Assembly: GCA_031555315.1 (NCBI GenBank) | Contig: JAVBUO010000011.1 | Span: 1-64,000, forward strand | From: JAVBJV01 sp031555315 | GTDB taxonomy: Bacteria; Pseudomonadota; Alphaproteobacteria; Acetobacterales; Acetobacteraceae | DNA length: 64,000 nt | Direction of reading: 5' to 3' | Part shown: piece by piece, positions 58,740 to 64,000 of the stretch | Layout of the letters: each line of letters starts with the position of its first letter | How positions within the stretch are numbered: the first letter of the stretch is position 1 | Notes under the pieces: generated by a model | The model's database searches: none | What the model saw: the letters and a program-made list of their open reading frames with translations, nothing else | What the model was told of the DNA's origin: nothing | Program-made: the position numbers and the translations under genes

Positions 58740-61126
58740 GCGGACTGCAGCAGCCCCTGGGCGCAGGCGTCCAGAATGGCGTCCGCATCCATCTGATAGG
58801 CGTGATACAGATCGGGGATGTCGCCGCCCTGCCCGAAGGTCTCGGGGCCCAGGGGCATCACACGCTGACCATACACACTTCCCATCCAGCTCAGCATCGC
58901 CGGATGACCGTCCAGCACGGTCACCAGAGTCGCGTTGCGGGCCAGCGGTGCCAGCAGGTGCTCGATATGGCTTTTCGGTGCCGCCGGACCTTGTGCGCGG
59001 CGGGCGCGTTGCGCAGCCAGCCAGCCCGCATGCAGCCGGTCGGCGCTGGTAATCGCCAACAGCCCCGCGCCTGGTTCCTCGGCGCACAGTTCCTCGAACG
59101 CGGCGAGCACGTCCGGCACCACAGCCCCCTGATACGCCACCGCGCAACGCGCGCCTTCGGCTGGCCGTACTGCCCAGTAGCCCCCGGCGATGACAGCCTC
59201 TGCGTCCAGCACACGCACGGGCTGCTCGATCATCCGCGTTGACAGCCGCAGCCAGACGGATGTGCCATCCTCGGCCTGCATGCTGGCCAACGCGTGGCGC
59301 ATCAGGATGGCGAGTTCGTCGACATAGGCAGGCTCGAATGCCTGCAGCCGGTCCTGCGCCATACCGATCAGCGGCGTGTTGATCGACTGGTGTTGCCCGC
59401 CCTCGGGCGCCAGCGTCAGGCCGGACGGCGTGGAGACCAGCAGGAAGCGCGCATCCATGTAACAGCCGTAGATCATCGCATCCAGGCCACGGTTGACGAA
59501 CGGGTCGTACACGGTGCCAACCGGCAGCACCCGCGCGCCGAACAGGCGGTCGCACAGCCCCATCGCCGCCATCGCCAAAAACAGATTCAGCTCGGCGATG
59601 CCGAGTTCCACATGCTGCCCGGACGGCGACATCCCCCAGCGCTGCGCCGAGGCCAGTTTGGCATCGCGGAACACGTCGTTCTTCAGATGCCGGTCGAAGA
59701 TCCCGCGCCGGTTCACCCATGGGCCGAGATTGGTGGAAACGGTGACATCGGGGCTGGTGGTCACGATACTTTCGGCCAGTTCGGCGCATTCCCCCTGCCC
59801 GCGCCCGATCTCGGCAAGGATTTCGCCGAAGCCCGCCTGGGTCGAAAGCTTGCGTCCCGCGCTCGATACGCCCGGCAGCACGGCCGGCACATGCACCCGC
59901 GGCGCCGCCAGACAGCGCCCCTCGGGCGTCAGCTTTTCAGCAAACGGACGCGACTTGATAAAAGCCTCGAGCTCGTCCGCCGGCACCGGCAGGCCCACGA
60001 ATTTTTCCCATTCGTCGCCGGGGGCGATGCCCATCGCCTGGCGGAACCCGTCCATCTGCGACGGCGTCATCATCCCCGAATGATTGTCCTTGTGGCCTGC
60101 GAACGGCAGCCCCATGCCCTTCACGGTATAGGCGATGAAGGCTGTCGGCTGATCGCCCGCCGCATCGGCGGCGCGGAACGCCTCGAGCAGGGTTTCGATG
60201 TCGTGGCCGCCCAGATTGGTCATCAGCGCAGCCAGATCGTCGTCCGACAATGTATCGATCAGTTTGCGGATGGGGCTGCGGCCGAGCTCCGCCAGCACCG
60301 CCGTACGCCACGCCGCGCCGCCCTGGAAGGTCAGCGCGGAATACAGGCTGTTCGGACAGTCGTCGATCCAGCGGCGCAGATCCTCGCCGCCCGGATGCGC
60401 GAACGCCGCTTCCAGCTTGCGGCCGTATTTCAGCGTGACGACGTTCCAGCCCATGTCACGGAACAGGCCCTCGATGCGACCGAACAAACGGTCCGGCACC
60501 ACGCTGTCGAGGCTCTGGCGGTTGTAGTCCACCACCCACCAGACATCGCGCACATCGTGCTTCCAACCCTCGAGCAACGCTTCGTAGATGCTGCCCTCAT
60601 CCAGTTCGGCATCACCCATCACGGCGATGTGCCGTCCACGCGGCAGATCCTTGCGCGCCAGTCCATGGGCGTGCACGTAGTCCTGCATCAGCGACGAGAA
60701 AACCGTCATCGCCACACCCAGCCCGACCGAACCGGTGGAAAAATCCACCTCGCCGCCATCCCTGGCGCGCGACGGATACGGCTGGATCCCGCCGAACTGA
60801 CGCAGCGTCGGCAGCCGGTCCTTTTCCAGACGTCCGAACAGATAGTTGATGGCATGAAAGACCGGCCCCGCATGCGGCTTCACCGCCACACGGTCCTGCG
60901 GGCGCAGCACGCCGAAGTACAACGCCGTCAGAACGGACACGATCGACGCGCACGATGCCTGATGCCCGCCAACCTTCAGACCGTCGCGGTTCGGGCGCAC
61001 ATGATTGGCATGATGGATCATCCACGCCGAAAGCCAGAGCAGCTTTCTCTCGATCGCATGCAGCAATTCCAGATCCCGCCCGTTTTCGGTTTTCTGGCAT
61101 GCGGCAATTACCGCGGTATCGTTCAT
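58730..61126 (-). CDS. AceE-like homodimeric E1 (transketolase-like ThDP enzyme)
   Basis: 798 residues. Thiamine-diphosphate motif starting VMGDAELDEGS and ending WWVVDYNRQSLD (GD-A instead of GD-G). DFSTGSVGLGVAMTVFSSL and TVKGMGLPFAGHKDNHSG in the N-terminal part and VTTSPDVTVSTNLGPWVNRR in the middle resemble AceE-type pyruvate dehydrogenase E1 rather than ordinary transketolase. It is shorter than AceE (about 880). No E2 or E3 gene is next to it, so the acceptor is unclear; a 2-keto-acid dehydrogenase or a transketolase role is possible. Downstream of the malonyl-CoA decarboxylase by 25 bases on the same strand. Confidence 0.78.
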   Translation of the reverse strand: MNDTAVIAACQKTENGRDLELLHAIERKLLWLSAWMIHHANHVRPNRDGLKVGGHQASCASIVSVLTALYFGVLRPQDRVAVKPHAGPVFHAINYLFGRLEKDRLPTLRQFGGIQPYPSRARDGGEVDFSTGSVGLGVAMTVFSSLMQDYVHAHGLARKDLPRGRHIAVMGDAELDEGSIYEALLEGWKHDVRDVWWVVDYNRQSLDSVVPDRLFGRIEGLFRDMGWNVVTLKYGRKLEAAFAHPGGEDLRRWIDDCPNSLYSALTFQGGAAWRTAVLAELGRSPIRKLIDTLSDDDLAALMTNLGGHDIETLLEAFRAADAAGDQPTAFIAYTVKGMGLPFAGHKDNHSGMMTPSQMDGFRQAMGIAPGDEWEKFVGLPVPADELEAFIKSRPFAEKLTPEGRCLAAPRVHVPAVLPGVSSAGRKLSTQAGFGEILAEIGRGQGECAELAESIVTTSPDVTVSTNLGPWVNRRGIFDRHLKNDVFRDAKLASAQRWGMSPSGQHVELGIAELNLFLAMAAMGLCDRLFGARVLPVGTVYDPFVNRGLDAMIYGCYMDARFLLVSTPSGLTLAPEGGQHQSINTPLIGMAQDRLQAFEPAYVDELAILMRHALASMQAEDGTSVWLRLSTRMIEQPVRVLDAEAVIAGGYWAVRPAEGARCAVAYQGAVVPDVLAAFEELCAEEPGAGLLAITSADRLHAGWLAAQRARRAQGPAAPKSHIEHLLAPLARNATLVTVLDGHPAMLSWMGSVYGQRVMPLGPETFGQGGDIPDLYHAYQMDADAILDACAQGLLQSAQD

Positions 61127-61151
61127 ATGATGCCCCTAGCCGGCTGGTTTC

Positions 61152-62546
61152 TTACCGCATCGCCCGCCTGATCTCCGGCGACGCATGGCGCTTTCCTTCC
61201 CCGGCGTAATCCTCGTGATATTGTTCGATCTTCCCCGGATCGTAAAGGTAATTCACCATCAGCGAAGCGCTCTCACGCATGCCTTTTTCGGAGGTATCGG
61301 CCAGAAAATTCAGCCGCTCGATCCGCGCGCCGTTCGACAAATGAAAATGCGTGACCGGGTCCCCGGCACGCCGCCCTTTTCCCGACTGAAGCAAATAGCG
61401 CGCGCCGAGGCGCATCAGGACCGGTTCCACCGCCCTGGTTTTCGTCAGGTTGCGCTGCCAGCCCTTGCCGTCCAGCAACATCATCAGTGCACCGGCTGCA
61501 TTTTCCCCGCCGGGCGCCAACGCGAGAAGCGCCGCCTTCTCGTCATCCGACGCATACAGATCCGCCTCTGACTTGACGGTTACATCCAGCCAGCGGCGAA
61601 ATCCGGGCATCGGGGAAAGCGTCGCATAGGTGGTCAGGTTGTGGAACTCGCCGGACAAAACTTCGACGACCTTCTTGATCAGAAAATTCCCGAACGAGAT
61701 ACCGGCAAGCCCGGCCTGACAGTTGCTGATCGAATAGAAGATCGCGGTGTCGGCCTGCTGCGGGTTCTGATGCGGCGCGTATTCGTCCAGCAGACGCTGC
61801 ACGTTACCCGCCATCCCGCGTTCGAGCGCCACCTCGACGAAGATCAGCGGCTCGTCTGGCATGCGCGGATGAAAAAACGCATAACAGCGCCGGTCGGAAT
61901 CCAGCCGGTTTTTCAGATCGCGCCACGACCGGATCTGATGCACGGCTTCGTAGCCGACCAGTTTTTCCAGCAGCGCCGCCGGGCTGTTCCAGTCGATGCG
62001 TCGCAATTCCAGAAACCCGACATCGAAGCAGGTGCCCAGCAGACCGCGAAAATCCGCATCCAGCGCCTGCAGAGCGGCATCACCCTTCATCAGCCGCAGC
62101 AAATGCGTGCGTAAATCGACCAGGAATTTCACGCCGTCCGGAATGGCCAGGAACTGCGTCAGCAAGCGAATGCGCGGCGGCTGCAGCGCGGTGCGCAGAT
62201 CCGTCTGCACGGCAAGCCGCGCGGTATCGTCTTGTGCGGCGAGCAGTGCCTCGGCGGTCTTGCGCACCTGTGCGGCGTCGGTGTCGAAACCGGCCAGCGT
62301 GCGCAAAAACTCGGCCCGCTTGTCATCGCCGAGCAACAGATAGGTCTGTGCCAGCTTCGCGGCGCGATTGCGCGCCGATACCTCGCCGCCGCGCGCCGTC
62401 AGACAGGCATGCATCTGGCCGGCGATACTGGTGTCCGTATCACCCGTCACCATCGCGGCCATGTCGCGCCACAGCAGACCGATCCGCTTCAGCGCACGAT
62501 CAAGAAGACCCGTGCCGGTTAAGGCATCTCTTGCCTCGACATCCAT
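61152..62546 (-). CDS. Malonyl-CoA decarboxylase
   Basis: 464 residues. Converts malonyl-CoA to acetyl-CoA and CO2. Family marks: FYSISNCQAGLAGISFGNFLIKKVVEVL, YATLSPMPGFRRWL (the catalytic Ser region), and DPVTHFHLSNGARIERLNFLADTSEKGMRESASLMVNYLYD, with the active-site His in HFHLSNGA. Together these are the C-terminal acetyltransferase-like domain. It lies 39 bases after the NAD(P)HX repair gene and 25 before the E1-like gene, so the three may be one transcript. Confidence 0.95.
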   Translation of the reverse strand: MDVEARDALTGTGLLDRALKRIGLLWRDMAAMVTGDTDTSIAGQMHACLTARGGEVSARNRAAKLAQTYLLLGDDKRAEFLRTLAGFDTDAAQVRKTAEALLAAQDDTARLAVQTDLRTALQPPRIRLLTQFLAIPDGVKFLVDLRTHLLRLMKGDAALQALDADFRGLLGTCFDVGFLELRRIDWNSPAALLEKLVGYEAVHQIRSWRDLKNRLDSDRRCYAFFHPRMPDEPLIFVEVALERGMAGNVQRLLDEYAPHQNPQQADTAIFYSISNCQAGLAGISFGNFLIKKVVEVLSGEFHNLTTYATLSPMPGFRRWLDVTVKSEADLYASDDEKAALLALAPGGENAAGALMMLLDGKGWQRNLTKTRAVEPVLMRLGARYLLQSGKGRRAGDPVTHFHLSNGARIERLNFLADTSEKGMRESASLMVNYLYDPGKIEQYHEDYAGEGKRHASPEIRRAMR

Positions 62547-62585
62547 CGTTCCCCCTTATGTTTTCGTAGCCCTGCGTTTTTATGT

Positions 62586-64000
62586 TTATGCAGCCGTTCT
62601 CGCCCGCATGATTGCAGCCGGGAGCGCGGCTGGCAAATCTTCCGCGATCAGATTGGCACCGGCGCGGTAACCCGCCTCTCCGTGCAGCCAGACGGCGGCA
62701 CAGGCAGCATCGAACGGGTCCGCCAGCCGTGTGGCGCCCAGGGCGGCGATCACCCCGGCCAGCACGTCGCCCGTCCCCGCACTGGCCAATGCCGCCGGCG
62801 CATGCGCGTTGATCGCCAAGCGGCCGTCCGGGGCGGCCACTACCGTATCCGGCCCCTTCAGCACCGCCACGGCGCCGGTGCGTTGCGCTGCCGTGCGCGC
62901 AGCGGTCAGCTTGTCGGGGCAGGCTCCGAACAGCCGGCGGAATTCCCCCATATGCGGCGTGATCCAGGTCACCCCGCTCAACAGCGCCGGGTCTTCGGCA
63001 CAGGCGGTCAACGCCCCGGCATCGGCCAGCACGCGCGCACCGGTTTGCAGCGCCGCCGCCAGACGGGCGCGGGCGCCGGCATCGGGCGGCATGCCGGGGC
63101 CGATCACCACGCAGTCCGCACGTGCGGGCATCACGGCATCGCTGACGATCAGCCCGGCTTCCGTCGCCCGTAGCACGGCAGCGGCGTCTGTATCGCCCGT
63201 ATACAAGCTCACATGTCCGGCTCCGGCGCGCCGGGCCGCCGCGGCAACCAGACGTGCCGCCCCCGGCATGCCCGTGCCGGTCAGAACGGCCACCGCGCCG
63301 TGTGTGTATTTGTGCGCTTCGGCGGCCGGAGGCACCAGAAGGTAGCGCCAGCTCCTGGGGCTGTTCATGCGTCCCGCGATGCCGGTCTCGGTCAGCACCC
63401 GCTCCGGAATGCCGATATCGGCCAGAATCACCTCTCCGCACAGGGTGCGCCCCGGGTACAGAAGATGCGCGGGCTTCAAGCGGAAAAACGTGACGGTCGC
63501 CTCGGCCTGCGGCGCGTAGCCGCGTGATTGCCCCGTACTGCCGTCCAGCCCGGATGGAACGTCCACCGCCAGGATGCGCCGGCAGACCCGCAGAACGTCG
63601 GCGACGATCCCCTCGACATCGCGTTGCAGCCCGGCACCGAACACCGCATCGATCACCAGAGAGGCGCGTTCGGCTTCCTGCACGGAGAACGGCGCCATGG
63701 GGCCATGCCAGCGGTCAGCGGCCTGGGCCGCATCGCTGCCGGCGCGCACCGGGGCCAGCGCCGCCACGGCGACCGGCCAGCCCATCTGGGCCAGCAGCCG
63801 TGCGGCGACATAACCGTCGCCGCCGTTGTTGCCCGGCCCGCACAGCACCAGCGTCCGGCACGGGCGGGTCATCTTCTGCGCCGCGCGCGCCACCGCCCGT
63901 CCCGCCGCCTCCATCAGGTCGATGCCGGCAACGCCGCCTGCGCCCGCCAGGCGATCGGCATGCGCCATCTGTTCGGTGTCCAGAATCTCCGTCGGAGTCG
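62586..64000 (-). CDS. nnr: Bifunctional NAD(P)HX epimerase / ADP-dependent dehydratase (partial, start outside)
   Basis: Repairs hydrated NADH and NADPH. The N-terminal YjeF epimerase domain has VLCGPGNNGGDGYVAARLLA and DVPSGLDGSTG; the C-terminal carbohydrate-kinase-like dehydratase has WITPHMGEFRRLFG, AVLKGPDTVVAAPDGRLAIN and ASAGTGDVLAGVIAAL. An ATG at 63968 exists, but the frame upstream reads TPTEILDTEQ, the normal family beginning, and stays open to the edge, so the true start is beyond the window. At least 471 residues. Followed by the malonyl-CoA decarboxylase gene. Confidence 0.94.
   Translation of the reverse strand, partial: TPTEILDTEQMAHADRLAGAGGVAGIDLMEAAGRAVARAAQKMTRPCRTLVLCGPGNNGGDGYVAARLLAQMGWPVAVAALAPVRAGSDAAQAADRWHGPMAPFSVQEAERASLVIDAVFGAGLQRDVEGIVADVLRVCRRILAVDVPSGLDGSTGQSRGYAPQAEATVTFFRLKPAHLLYPGRTLCGEVILADIGIPERVLTETGIAGRMNSPRSWRYLLVPPAAEAHKYTHGAVAVLTGTGMPGAARLVAAAARRAGAGHVSLYTGDTDAAAVLRATEAGLIVSDAVMPARADCVVIGPGMPPDAGARARLAAALQTGARVLADAGALTACAEDPALLSGVTWITPHMGEFRRLFGACPDKLTAARTAAQRTGAVAVLKGPDTVVAAPDGRLAINAHAPAALASAGTGDVLAGVIAALGATRLADPFDAACAAVWLHGEAGYRAGANLIAEDLPAALPAAIMRARTAA

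Noticed and set aside
59294..61171. Plus-strand open frame of 625 codons
   Set aside because: Antisense shadow of the AceE-like gene.

Overview
The window is a GC-rich, densely coding chromosome segment of an alphaproteobacterium. It is most likely from the acetic acid bacteria and relatives (Acetobacteraceae). That placement rests on the plsX-fabH-ihfA-merR-tRNA-Pro order, CBP3-type chaperone plus DUF177 plus rpmF, RibB with a degenerate GTP cyclohydrolase domain, DUF815 ATPase, HemB without zinc cysteines, and a SAM-II riboswitch. No genus is claimed. Most of the window is ordinary housekeeping; no integrase, transposase, CRISPR array or rRNA was seen.

Left part (1-13 kb): a large autotransporter-like surface protein that runs off the left edge and has a frame break at its start; bpt, an MFS exporter with a monooxygenase-like tail, dps and parE; an unrecognised nuclease-like gene; four small envelope/stress proteins resembling the enteric yqjD-yqjE cluster; a SUKH protein; a guanidinium exporter under a guanidine-II riboswitch; yajC; and a DUF815 ATPase.

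At 13.1-13.9 kb, in an AT-rich pocket, lie two short genes encoding double-glycine leader peptides with near-matching leaders and unrelated 37-residue cores. The first core is five tandem I/L-P-V-[VI]-[RQK] pentapeptides plus a partial sixth, encoded by 15-bp DNA repeats. No processing or export gene is beside them. This is the best candidate for an undescribed system in the window.

Envelope glycan region (14-27 kb): an MBL hydrolase, an EamA transporter, a MaoC/FAS1-like dehydratase and a membrane glycosyltransferase on the minus strand; a methyltransferase, an ArnC-like glycosyltransferase and an ArnE-like flippase subunit on the plus strand; then dTDP-sugar genes (rfbB, rfbA, epimerase, DegT aminotransferase). 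The last group is split by a Fur-box TonB receptor, flanked by two diverged copies of the epimerase 3' end, which looks like a recombination scar.

Sulfur region (27-35 kb): metNI with two metQ genes under a SAM-II riboswitch, and a sulfate ABC transporter (sbp-cysT-cysW-cysA). Housekeeping region (35-53 kb): tRNA-Pro, merR, ihfA, fabH, plsX, rpmF, bamE, thiL, and a long minus-strand run rpiB-glyA-nrdR-ribD-ribE-ribB-ribH-nusB; then metY, an M48 peptidase and hemB on the plus strand. Right end (53-64 kb): a methyltransferase, a CorC-type protein, an NdvB-like GH17-GT2 glucan synthase, an AceE-like E1 enzyme, malonyl-CoA decarboxylase and the NAD(P)HX repair enzyme, which runs off the right edge.
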